From the NCBI GenBank assembly GCA_964017155.1, contig OZ024867.1, positions 22,912,020 to 22,976,019 of the forward strand: a stretch of 64,000 nt of DNA. Reading direction: 5' to 3'. The position numbers were made by a program, and so were the translations under genes. Below the pieces are notes generated by a model. The model was given only the letters and a program-made list of their open reading frames with translations. It was not told the origin of the DNA and did no database searches. The stretch comes from Oasisia sp. SBJ-2009. Taxonomy: Eukaryota; Annelida; Polychaeta; Sabellida; Siboglinidae. Below are positions 44,501 to 54,595 of the stretch, one piece after another. The number at the start of each line of letters is the position of its first letter. Positions within the stretch are counted from its first letter, which is position 1.

Positions 44501-44932
44501 ATGAATCGCCATCGCTACTACGAAGACTACTATCAAAGACAAGTAGGAGGCGCGCTGCCGGTATTCGCGGGGTCCAGAGTGCAACGCGGTCACGGATGAG
44601 GCAGTCTGTTCGGGGGTCTCTTGAGAAGCGCCGCACCTCTGATCAAGAGGGGAGCCGTGGCATTAGGTAAACGCGCCTTGAAAACGGGGTTGCGGGTAGC
44701 CGACGATGTCATGTCGGGACAGTCTGTGAAGGACTCCGCTAAGCGACGCGCGAAAGAAGCGGGGACCGATTTTATCAACAGCCTGCTCGGCGGCGCTGGC
44801 AGTCCGCCCGGCGTTCGAGCTTCAAACGCGCGGCGGAAACGACGCATAAAACTGAAGACGCCAACGCCGTCGAGCAGTCTGTCGAAGAAACGTCGGCGTC
44901 GGAAGACGCACGGAGACATATTCGGCGACTAG
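44501..44932 (+). pseudogene. Core-like virion protein with an in-frame TGA
   Basis: Starts MNRHRYYEDYYQRQVGGALP at 44501, hits TGA at 44597-44599, and continues in the same frame to TAG at 44930. After the stop it has LLRSAAPLIKRGAVALGKRA, then a very basic C-terminus (KKRRRRKTHG). Small basic proteins of this shape in Polintons and adintoviruses resemble adenovirus core or pVI-like proteins, but the match is only by composition and context. One point change explains the stop. Residues from GAVALGK on are duplicated in inverted orientation at 46593-46951. Confidence 0.75.
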
Positions 44933-45008
44933 ACGCCATGGCTTTCGTGCATCAACAGTCGTGCGAGGGAGTAAAGAGCGAACTAGACCTGTTCAGTTTG
45001 CCCGCGAC
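44650..45008 (+). repeat. 359-bp inverted duplication, internal copy
   Basis: This stretch, from inside the core-like gene into the first 24 codons of the capsid gene, is repeated in reverse at 46593-46951. Both arms are 359 bp and the 92-residue core-protein portion is identical in translation. No base difference was noticed by eye. Confidence 0.92.
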
Positions 45009-46259
45009 TCAAACGAGTATCGAGCACGCTCAATGGGTCGAACACCGTCCCGTGGCATCGATAGGCTCCGGTGCACCAATCGAATTCTTGCTGCCCGGTT
45101 CCGGGGACGATTACCTCGACGTAGCCAACACGTACCTGCTCGTTCGCGCGCGGGTGACTAAAGCGAACGGCAACGACATCGAACCGAATACGGCTGTCGG
45201 ACCCGTTAATAACTGGATGCATTCGTTGTTTAGTCAAGTGGACGTCACGTTGAACGGTACCCTCGTGACGCCGTCGACGAACACGTATCCTTATAGAGCA
45301 TACATAGAATCCCTACTGAGCCACGGGGCGGAAGCCAAACAAACTCAACTCACCAGCTGTCTCTGGTTCAAAGACACCGCGGGACACATGGATGCAACGG
45401 ACGACGCGAACGCGGGACTGAGGAAAAGAAAAGATTACACCGCCGACGGTCGCGTGGTAGACATGATGGGACGGTTGCACGTAGACCTGTTTTTTTTCAG
45501 GATAGATATCTCCTGAACGGGATAGACGTGAAAATACGCCTCGTCCAGAGCAAAGACGCGTTCGCTCTAATGGCAGCCGGTGCCAACCCCGATTTCAAAA
45601 TACGTATCGACGAGGCGGCGTTGTTCGCGAGAAAAGCAAAGTTAAACCCCTCCGTGCAGATGGGTCACATCAAAGCGTTAGAAAAAGCGACAGCCAAGTA
45701 CCCGGTGCGACGAGTCGATTGCAAAGTGTTCGCGATACCGAGAGGCGCAATGTCTCACACGCACGAGAACGTGTACCTGGGCGTCCTGCCGAAGAGGGTG
45801 GTATTGTGTTGCGTAGACAACGACGCGTACAACGGGACCTACGACAAAAATCCGTTCAACATGAAACACAACGGCGTGAATTTTCTAGCTTTGTACGTTG
45901 ACGGCCAACAAGTCCCCGCAAAACCGCTACAGCCGCGCTTCGGTCACGGAAACTACATACGTAGCTACGTCAACCTATTCTCGAGCACGGGAAAGATGTT
46001 TCAAGACGAAGGTAACGACTTGACGAGATTCGACTTTGCCAATGGCTACACACTGTATACTTTTGACTTGACCCCCGACGTTTGCGACGCGGGTCATTTC
46101 AATTTGGTACAAAAAGGTAACCTGCGAGTCGAGATTCATTTCGACCAACCGCTAGACCAGACCGTGAACGTGATTGTCTACGGGGAATTCGAGGCGGTTT
46201 TGGAGATCGATCGCAGTAGGAACATTGTCTACGATTGCTTATGGATACGACCCAGATAG
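44938..46259 (+). pseudogene. Polinton major capsid (hexon-type) protein, one frameshift
   Basis: Two consecutive frames (44938-45516 and about 45500-46259) together cover a double jelly-roll major capsid protein, once named PY. Typical blocks: a FSLPATQTSIEHAQWVEH start, IEFLLPGSGDDYLDV, NNWMHSLFSQVDVTLNG, and later a NPFNMKHNGVNFLALYVDGQ block and FDFANGYTLYTFDL. The frame changes at an eight-T run (45490-45497). It could be a slippage mutation or, less likely, a sequencing error; recoding is not supported by anything else. The combined length, about 440 codons, is about normal. Confidence 0.88.
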
Positions 46260-46618
46260 ATCGCATCCTTTCTGCCGACGACGTCGCTAGGAAAATCGTT
46301 CGGGGGGTGGTTCCCAAAGATGGACTACCGAACGAGATCGCGGCGTATCCCGTCGCTTACGTTTGTAACACGCATCGCGGAGAGGATCCCGGGCAACATT
46401 GGATAAGTATTTTCGTGGACGCCGAAAGAAAAGGGGAGTACTTCGATTCGTACGGTCTACCCCCGCAACACGGAGAATTCGAGACGTTTCTACGCGACAA
46501 CTGCTCGGAGTGGACGTTTAACGAAAACAGACTTCAAAGCCCACTATATAATGTGTGCGGACAATACTGCACAGTGTACTTACTGCATAGGTGTCGCGGG
46601 CAAACTGAACAGGTCTAG
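46241..46618 (+). pseudogene. Adenovirus-type cysteine protease, C-terminally truncated
   Basis: Starts at ATG 46241, overlapping the end of the capsid frame. Catalytic residues of the C5 (adenain) family are visible: His in PGQHWISIFVD, the acidic residue in YFDSYG and Cys in NVCGQYCTVYLL. The native sequence stops just after YLLHRC, where the inverted duplication begins at 46593; the last residues before TAG come from the duplicated arm. The family normally extends further after the Cys block, so this copy is probably inactive. Its role would be maturation cleavage of virion proteins. Confidence 0.88.
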
Positions 46619-46951
46619 TTCGCTCTTTACTCCCTCGCACGACTGTTGATGCACGAAAGCCATGGCGTCTAGTCGCCGAATATGTCTCCGTGCGTCTTCC
46701 GACGCCGACGTTTCTTCGACAGACTGCTCGACGGCGTTGGCGTCTTCAGTTTTATGCGTCGTTTCCGCCGCGCGTTTGAAGCTCGAACGCCGGGCGGACT
46801 GCCAGCGCCGCCAAGCAGGCTGTTGATAAAATCGGTCCCCGCTTCTTTCGCGCGTCGCTTAGCGGAGTCCTTCACAGACTGTCCCGACATGACATCGTCG
46901 GCTACCCGCAACCCCGTTTTCAAGGCGCGTTTACCTAATGCCACGGCTCCC
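46593..46951 (-). repeat. 359-bp inverted duplication, right-end copy
   Basis: Reverse complement of 44650-45008. It replaces the end of the protease gene on its left and joins the right terminal repeat on its right. It carries a minus-strand copy of the C-terminal 92 codons of the core-like protein, not a complete gene. Confidence 0.92.
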
Positions 46952-47289
46952 GATAATTCGGTAGATGGCGCTCGTGTCACTGCAATGTGGGTGATAACTG
47001 AGGGTCAAAAGAGGGCGCTCCTTTACTAACCTGCAGTGTAATCGATAGATGGCGCTAATGTCACTGCGCCGTGGGCGATAACTGAGGTTTACACGCAAGT
47101 ACACTCTACGCATGCGCGGGGACCTCCTACAACCAATCAGCGCCTTCCTTACATCAATAGCTCCGGAAGTATACCTCTGCACATGCGCAATCTGGTCACG
47201 TGGACCAGTGAGAGCCTTCGAGACAGCTGTGACCTTGACAAGTGACCTTGACCATTTATCTGAGATCGTCGAGCCCATATATAACTACT
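46952..47289 (+). repeat. Polinton right terminal inverted repeat with internal duplication
   Basis: The core 47042-47177 is the inverted match of the left end. The block starting TAGATGGCGCT occurs twice here (about 46963 and 47046) with TGTCACTG and GATAACTGAGG following each time, so the right end holds about one extra unit of 84 bp. The tip is ATAACTACT/CCTGCT. Confidence 0.88.
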
Positions 47290-48831
47290 CCTGCTCGTGA
47301 TAATGCGTGTTGTTGCACGCGTATCACGAGGCATGTTGGTAGAAGGGGCTGCTCTGTGTATATTTACGTGTGTCAACTTCACTGAAAGGGTCGAATGGCA
47401 CTGTGTTATTAATGTGCGAGTTATAGAAGCGCAACACATATTACATGTCAACACTATGATTATACCCATCATACAGGTGTGGTTTTTGTTCATATACCGA
47501 ACCAGTTGAAACAGCATGGTGGTCGTGGCTGTGTGTGCACTGAGCGGTCACAGAGTAGTCGACAACGAACAACGGATGTTAGGGTCACAGTGCATTGAAC
47601 CGTGACCAGCCCGACTACAACATTCATAAACCCCACTCACAAAACACATTAATGTAACACTATATACTATTTTTATATGTCAGATTAAAACTCTACCATG
47701 CGTTGAATCACATCAAATAATAGTAAGAAGGAACATCTAGAACATATACACACATTTTACGTCATCGGGCTGGTTGTACTCTGTGTGCCGAGGCGACGAC
47801 TCCATTTTAATTTTGGCCGAACCGGTTAAACGACATTCCATTGTAGGCGACGTCACCGGCCGCTACTTAAGCGCCCTGTTACCTGGGCGTGGACTCCCAC
47901 ACAACTTGCGCTGGCGTCGATGTCCTGTTTGGAGCAGTACATGTCAGGTGAGTAATTATTCGTGGATTGTGTTACTATATGTTCCATTTCTGTGTTATGA
48001 AAACCAGCAAGTAATGTAGAGCAACACAAACTAGTGTCAACAAAATGTTAACAATGTGCATGTTTATCAAACAAGGTTTGGTGAATGACAAGAAGATATT
48101 TTAGGACGACACAATGTCGGGGTTTTGCACCGGTAAACGCGTTAGCAGGTTTTCGTATTTTTAAATATTGTTATATAGTGATACTTCATTAAATGTTTAT
48201 GCAACTATATTAAGAATGTTTGTATATTTATATGGTGTTTTAAGAAACTTATCGTCCATCGACCGGGTGACGATACTGACATAAATATTCACAACCACAG
48301 AGCGCCAATGTAGCGCATTTATTCAGACGTATCGGTTAAACACTGTGTTGAGCTAAACTCGTGTTTAGCAACGGCGGCGTTCAGACATTAGTAGACAGAA
48401 TAGTACAAGCGTTACTGTTATTCAGAAGGGTTAAGCCTGAAACGGTCTGGTTCGTTCACAGTTAGACAATCCTATACACAGGTAAGTGCAGAACTTGATC
48501 TTCTGAACAAATCAATACAATTATACTATAAAAGCAATTATAGCGGAAACAAACAGGCAACGTAGAGCATACGAAAGTGCCCAAGCTTCGACACAGCAGT
48601 TGAACGTGTACCGAACTACCATCCGGCGGCAACAGGGTCATTTAGTTCAGGGTCCTTTCAGGGTATTTCCAAACGACAGCCCAATACTCTTGCCGCTTGC
48701 CCATTGCGCCCGCCTGTCGATAGTTATATGATCTTAAATATTCCCCTTACATAATTAGTGCGATTCCTAATTGACCCACCGGGCGTCGTTTCCATTAAGT
48801 GTATCATAACTGTTCTTTCTGTTCTTTTCAG
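47290..48831 (+). other. Right flank of copy A and adjacent splice-signal-bearing DNA
   Basis: Homology to copy B ends at 47881. Past it, the open frame at 47774-47947 ends at a good donor (TGTCAG/GTGAGT, GT at 47948) and another strong donor ACACAG/GTAAGT lies at 48481/48482. The protein-like stretch (VCRGDDS to YLSALL) is shared with copy B (54488-54595) but differs mainly at amino-acid-changing sites, so it is not clearly under selection. Confidence 0.4.
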
Positions 48832-49013
48832 CGTTCATCTTTGAATTGACATGACCGACAGAGGAATGTTGACATCTCAGTCATGATTCAGAACGTCTTG
48901 AAGGATGGCACCAACACGGAGGTTGTGACAACACTGTTGTAGACATGGATTACCTTGTTGACAGCTGTCGATAATCTAGCGGTTCTGACACTCACAGCAA
49001 GCGACTGCGTCAG
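48832..49013 (+). other. Candidate non-coding exon
   Basis: The acceptor is strong (TTCTTTCTGTTCTTTTCAG ending at 48831) and a donor CAG/GTACAG follows at 49013/49014. With the donor at 48481 it would define a 350-bp intron. All three frames contain stops, so this would be untranslated RNA, perhaps a 5' UTR exon. Splice-signal evidence only. Confidence 0.4.
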
Positions 49014-49129
49014 GTACAGTGGGCTATTTTTAGTATTGCTTTTTAATGTATGCATGTCTCGATACGGCGGCATAAGATATAGTGGTTATTGTGTCGTGTG
49101 AATACAAGCAATTATGACAAAAATATTCC

Positions 49130-49720
49130 AACCCTAATTAATGGACTACTACAACACCAGAGACGAACATGTGTAATACATCCTTAATAATGTAATAACA
49201 ACACATGTAGTAATGTAACATAAATGACAGGGTAATGTAACAATACAGATGTAATACAATAACAACAACGATGAGATACAATGACACAACTAGCGGAATA
49301 ATAACGTAATAGTAACAAAATACGCCAGAACGATTGTGGAAACAAGACACAGCAATGGCGGCACAATGCTGGACCAATGGTGGATCATTGTAGCAACGAT
49401 GTTGCCGGCAAATTTGGCCTCGCAATAGCTGCAATAATTACTTAAATTGTAACGGCAATGGTGATTCAATAAATTACAGCAACGTTGTTAGAACGTTACT
49501 GCAACAATGGCCTAAATAACGGCAAACATAACATCTAGTAACGTCAAATAAGGTATATTATAACACGTAATAGCAATGGCTATCATATCAAGGATAATTT
49601 TTCTGTATCAGCAAAGAAGTAATGCTAAGTAAGACCAGTGAGAGATTAGAATACTATTAGAGACGCCCGTGTGTATGAATGCAATAGCAATAACGATACG
49701 AAGAAACAACAATGTCAGGT
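49130..49720. repeat. Degenerate AACAATGG/TAATGTAAC-rich region
   Basis: Loosely repeated short words (GTAATGTAACA, GCAACAATGG, AGCAATGG) with no fixed period. The 98-codon minus frame here is compositionally biased and not considered a gene. Confidence 0.5.
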
Positions 49721-49959
49721 GAAATAAAACCAAACGCGTGGTACCATATTTGCAAGACGAAAATAGCAGAGAAACTACTTACAGAAAATGATCATGTTTT
49801 GATACGGTACATCTCGAATGTATATAAGCAAACAAATACTCCCTTTAAGCATTCACGTACACGTTGTATCAGTTAATTACACTTTCAGTGATTTCTTTTA
49901 TATTTATTTATGTGCCGAGAACAGTCAAAGGAGAAATACCTGCATGCTGACCAATGGAT

Positions 49960-50130
49960 ATATTATAGCTTCACTCGACCGGACGTGTTTGTCTGTTTCA
50001 CCGTGAGAAGGATCGTGCATGCTAGATATGTCTTGGATAACCCGTGCTGACTCTATGGAAAGACGTCTTCCGGTGATTATGGCGTTGACTCCATATATCT
50101 GGTTTTGTCATCAGAATTAGTCAAGTGTGA
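49960..50130 (+). repeat. Dispersed repeat, copy 1
   Basis: Shares CTTCACTCGACCGGACGTG, the word CTGATTCAC/CTGTTTCACCGTGAGAA and, further on, ATATCTGGTTTTGTCATCAG with related segments at about 50875-50960 and 54690-54880. Diverged, function unknown. Confidence 0.6.
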
Positions 50131-51915
50131 CAAAGAGCCGTGGCAAATGTACTGAAGATTAAATCATACATGCCATCAGTTTATCGGATACAGTGCCCAT
50201 GAGTTGCTATCCTGTGGGAATGTATACATGTTACAGATGACTTTGATAACCCGTAGTGAGTTTTGTAAAGCATGCTTACAGAGACTGTCGCTGTGAATCA
50301 AGATATCTAGTTGCTTCCATTATAACCCGTCATTACTGACATGTAACGCTGTGTGTATTGTAATTGGTATAAGACATGTCTCTAGTTTAAATGGAGTTTA
50401 GTTCTAAAACCTGTGTTCTCAAGTTTGTGAGCGCTGTGACGACTCACAGTAACAACATCGAAATATGCACCAAAAACAGGAAACAACGAAACAATGAAGT
50501 AACAAGAGAGTGAGATTAAATAAATAAGACTGACTACTTAAGTTTACATTGTTCTTGAAGTGTTTGACAATTAGCTACAAAACAATGTTATATTCAAAAA
50601 ATTATTATGTAGTGCCAATGGTGGAATAATTCCAAATTGATGGTGGAGTTGTACATTAAGTAGTTGAGTTGAAACGCGTGAAATTAATGTATAAACATAA
50701 CCATTGGATGACTAAACTAAATTAACTATGAACAATTGCGCGTGTTCAGTAGTAAATATAAGATACCATTTACGTGATGCAACATATAATCATATATCCA
50801 ATGACTTGTCTTAGTAATATGTTACATGCTGATAACATTATAGGGAGAAAAAACAAGCACGCTCACCCATGGACATGTTATAGTTTCACTCAACCGGACG
50901 TGGTTGTCTGATTCACTGTGAGAAAGACTACTATCCTGGGGGATTGTGCGTATTAGGAAAGGATAAAACGTATTGTACGTACACGCAAGCCAACTGTATC
51001 ATTTTGTCGTGATTTTGATTAATTTTCTATTAGAGTTTAACATGAGTGATGCTGTCGTTTCTTGTCGAATGTTTGAAAGACAAACAAGATTATTAGTCGC
51101 GCATTGTCAGCCGACTGCTCCGCAAAACTCGAATTGCCTGCAGATTTTACTAGAACACGAAGAAAAATGGCACCGTATAACCACGAATGTCAAACATAAT
51201 ACCGATTGTAAGTCCAGATGTTCACTTGACGCGTTAATCTACTCGGGACATAGATCCTACTGTGAGCGGCCGTGCTCTGTATGTGAAAATCACCGCAGCT
51301 GAGTCTCGCACACGTTGGTTCATTGTTATACAGAACGAGTCGGTGCTTCTGAATAAAAGGGGAGCCGCGCAAACAAATGTGCACAAACAACCTACGTGTC
51401 GCCTTGTGCGTGCACCGACGCCAATGACATCAGAGACGTTAGAAGCGTGTTCTGTCATGTATTTTATGTAACTGGAAATACATGCGCAATTTGGTCGTTT
51501 AACTTTAAAATACCTGTGAGTTATATATTATCATTGAACTATGTTGTATGTCAAGGAAGAATTACATATCATGAAAGGAAGGGGGCATTATTAATTCTAC
51601 GGCGTATACGCACTTTGTGACGGTGCAACACAAGCCACACGTGGTGACGCGTCGTTGCTAGCAACGCCGTGTTGTGTATCTTTGCGCGAGATTTCACTGG
51701 TAGGTGGCTATGTGAAATGTTTCTGAACTTCGTTTGATGATCATCAGAGAAGTCGGCCTAAGTTGTACGTGAAAACTAACATTTCCAAGTGACTACAAGA
51801 TACGAACATTGGATGTGTCAGATTGACGCTTGTCAGAGCAGTGGAACAATGTTTAACTCCGCCAGTGACAAGGCGTATAAGCTCGAGTGAACAACGTGAT
51901 TGTCTTGTCTTACAG
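50131..51915. other. Unassigned stretch
   Basis: Holds a second partial copy of the dispersed repeat (about 50875-50960) and an 86-codon frame from ATG 51042 that is cysteine-rich and unrecognised. Its upstream context TATTAG/AGTTTAACATGAGTG resembles that of the NLR first coding exon, but the protein does not. Nothing else recognised. Confidence 0.35.
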
Positions 51916-52116
51916 ACGTTGCCATGTAGCCGTTGGCGTCGTAGTACCGTGTGTTTGGCGTCGTCTCGGATCACACATGTCCACGGATCAGAAGTGTTTT
52001 TTCGGGAACAAACGTGTTTTCTCTGGACATGTACAATCAGGAAACTCACCGAAGACAAACATAGAACGAAACACTGTTGGTGCTGTGAGTTTTGGGGAAG
52101 CATGTCATTCAAACAG
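51916..52116 (+). other. Candidate exon with symmetrical phase
   Basis: Acceptor TTGTCTTGTCTTACAG ends at 51915 and donor AAACAG/GTAAGT follows at 52116/52117. The 201 bp in between is open in a frame that enters and leaves at phase 2 (VCVWR, CFFGNKRVFSG are read). No homology recognised. Could be a coding or UTR exon of an unseen gene, or chance. Confidence 0.35.
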
Positions 52117-52580
52117 GTAAGTTATATTATTATTATATGACAAGAACGTGGCAGCCGGGTCACGCAATCGTAACTACGGAAATGGCAATACACATTGAAT
52201 TATGTTTTAAAGCACCTGTTGCTTACAGACCATTGACCGTCGTTATCGTTCAAACATTGATGTGTGAAGATGCCGTTGTCGTACAGAAAGGCGACATCAC
52301 AAAGATTAGCTGGATAGGTATCAAAGGACTTTGTTAGTTGAACATTATGTTTTGCACGCTTCTTGTTTCTTACCGCAAGCGAATGGTACGGTAGGATACA
52401 ATGACAGTCCCATCGTCAAGTCGTCGTTAGCTAAGGTCAACATGTTTACCGAGATATCTTTATACAAGATTGCGGTTATACACTATATTTCACATAGTGT
52501 GCTGCCATCTACTGGATGGTTCGTATGTACACAATAACACCGTCTTTGACCGGACAAAGGACATCACCAGAAATGGCACA
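52117..52580. other. Unassigned stretch
   Basis: Two short + frames (52092-52337 and 52331-52537) overlap here. Neither has a recognisable motif. Confidence 0.3.
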
Positions 52581-54595
52581 TTCTGTAAGACAATATAAAT
52601 TATGTATAACCAAAAAAAATAAAATGTCCTGACATCTTTATGACTATGAACTTTTTAATAACATTTAATATATTATAGAAATCAATTGAAATGTGACTTA
52701 GACAACAATAATTGTAAACCAAATAAATGAAATGAAATGTAAAATTTATAAAACCAAATACCTACCATAACATGTTAACTAATAAATATTTATATAAATC
52801 TTATTGTAGTGTAAAATAAACAACCAAATAACTAGATAGTAAAATCATTTTTGATATGACGAATGTCATGGCTCGATATATATTTGTTTCTATAAAAATA
52901 GTCTTCGCGCATCAATTGCAGCTTGAGTGGTTCCGCCGAGCACGTCACAGTGACTCACTGGTTCGGTCAACCAGACCTGTCTATACGAAAGACGGTCTTT
53001 GTTGTTGGCCTTACTGAGTGGATTCAATGAATGTATGAACAAAAATGTAGACTTTTGAAATTCCAACTACTCGCCTGGTTTAGAAGCGAGTGATATTATT
53101 TAGTTTTGCTATGTGGTGAATTGTGTGTTCATCGATGACGTAACTGAGTGAAGAGTTCACACCCAATCGGTCCCTTCCTGTCGCAGCTGTGACATACGCT
53201 AACAAGAATGCACCGCGTTGTGGCTGCCATACTAATGGTAGGCCGATCACAAGTGAATCACGCGCAGTATAAATAGTGTCGAGGCAACAGTTGAATACGT
53301 GTGAATGGTAGACTTGCATGCATGAGTGCGTCTGCATGAGTGTTGGCATGAGTGTATGTGTTCGTCAGTGTGTCAGTGCTATTGTTGGGATGAATGCGTG
53401 TTCTTGTGTGAGTTTGATCGATTGACCAAGCGCGCTGTCAGGACAGATAAGCGCTGACCTTAAATGGCCTGAATACACAACGTGTGACTAGTTTAATCAG
53501 GGCTGCCCTCAAAATTACATTGCATCCCGCTGGACACAATACTGTTATGCATGCAAGTGTGTGTATGTGTGCGTGTGATTGCGCGTATATACGTGCAGGC
53601 GTGTGTGAGCGCGCGCGTGTATATATATTTGCATATGCGTTCGCGCGCAGGCGTGTGTGCATCTGTGTGTGCGAATGGTGTTTATGTGTGTGTGCGTATG
53701 TGTATGAGAGGGAGAAAGAGAGAGAGTGTGTGTGTGTGTGTGTATGTGTGTGTTTGTGTATGTGTATGTATACGCGCATGTGTATATATGTGCATTTTTC
53801 ATGCACGTGCTTCTCGTCGCGTCTCTGCATTTGGGGGCTTATGCGTATATATGTGCATGCGTTTGTCCTAGTCTTGGCGCGTTAGTGTGCGAGCGTGTGC
53901 GTTTTACACGCCGCGCGTGTGTCTTCGGGAAAACGTTAGTTTGTGTGCATGCACGCGCGTGCGCGTGTGGTGTGTGTTCGTGCGTTGTTGTGCATTGCAG
54001 TGCCTGCTCGTGATAATGCGTGTTGATGAACGCGTGTTTGCACACGAGGCACGTTGGTGGAAGGGGCTGCTCTGTGTATATTCACGTGCGCCGCCTTCCC
54101 TGAAAGGGTCGATTGGCACTGTGTTGTTAATGTGCGAGTTATAGAAGCGCAACACAAATATTACTTGTCGACACTATGATGATACCCATCATACAGGTGT
54201 GGTGTTCTGTTCATATACCGAACCAATTGAAACTGGTGGCCGTGTGTGTGTGTGCACTGAGCGGTCACAGAGTAGTCGACAACGAACGGATGTTAGGGTC
54301 ACAGTGCATTGAACCGTGACCAGCCCGACTACAACATTCATAAACCCCACTCACAAAACACATTAATGTAACACTACATACTATTTTTATATGTCACATT
54401 AAAACACTACCAAGCGTTGAATCACATCAAATAATAGTAAGAAGAAACATATACAACATGTACACACATTTTACGTCATCGGGCTGGTTGTACTCTGTTT
54501 GCCGAGGCGACGACTCCAGTTTATTTTTGGCCGAACCGGTTAAACGACATCTCATTGTAGGCGACGTCACCGGCCACTACTTAAGCGCCCTGTTA
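52581..54595 (+). repeat. Segmental duplication, copy B, with the empty Polinton site
   Basis: About 2.0 kb matching three separate blocks of copy A. At 54003-54008 a single CCTGCT stands where copy A has CCTGCT-Polinton-CCTGCT. At 52920-52922 the sequence passes directly from ATTGCA to GCTTGAGTGG, where copy A has 2.8 kb between the same edges. The centre (53550-53990) is GT-rich with GAGA, and its open frames are artefacts. Confidence 0.9.

Larger units (their letters stand above)
38974..47289 (+). mobile_element. Polinton/Maverick-type virus-like transposon, deleted and rearranged
   Basis: The ends read AGTAGT (38974) and ACTACT (47289), flanked by 6-bp target duplication CCTGCT at 38968-38973 and 47290-47295. 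Polintons characteristically carry 5'-AG...CT-3' ends and 6-bp duplications. Internal genes: ATPase, small basic proteins, integrase, small membrane protein, minor capsid, core-like protein, major capsid, adenovirus-type protease, all on + strand. DNA polymerase B is missing, and total size (8.3 kb) is about half that of a full element. The gene part is CpG-rich and GC-richer than its flanks. Confidence 0.95.
34798..47881 (+). repeat. Segmental duplication, copy A (interrupted)
   Basis: Three blocks match copy B (52581-54595) in order and orientation: 34798-35141 matches 52581-52921, 37913-38973 matches 52921-54008, and 47290-47881 matches 54003-54595. Copy A contains two intervals absent from B: 35142-37912 and the Polinton 38974-47289. 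Blocks differ by scattered substitutions and small indels. Confidence 0.88.

Noticed and set aside
45485..45500. A splice acceptor (TTTTTTTTCAG) inside the major capsid gene
   Set aside because: No matching donor upstream that would restore the frame, and Polinton capsid genes are normally unspliced.
46682..47029. Plus-strand 115-codon frame in the Polinton right end
   Set aside because: Antisense of the duplicated core-protein segment; the same antisense frame exists at 44590-44919.
38974..47289. An intact endogenous virus able to make particles
   Set aside because: No polymerase, broken integrase and core protein, frameshifted capsid and truncated protease.
47774..48019. A conserved host gene shared by copies A and B (VCRGDDS..YLSALL)
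   Set aside because: Most base differences between the copies change the amino acid, as expected without selection; kept only as a splice-signal observation.
50973..51302. A second HEPN-type exon because its start context resembles that of NLR exon 1
   Set aside because: The protein does not resemble the HEPN exon and stops after 86 codons; similarity is limited to about 15 bases.
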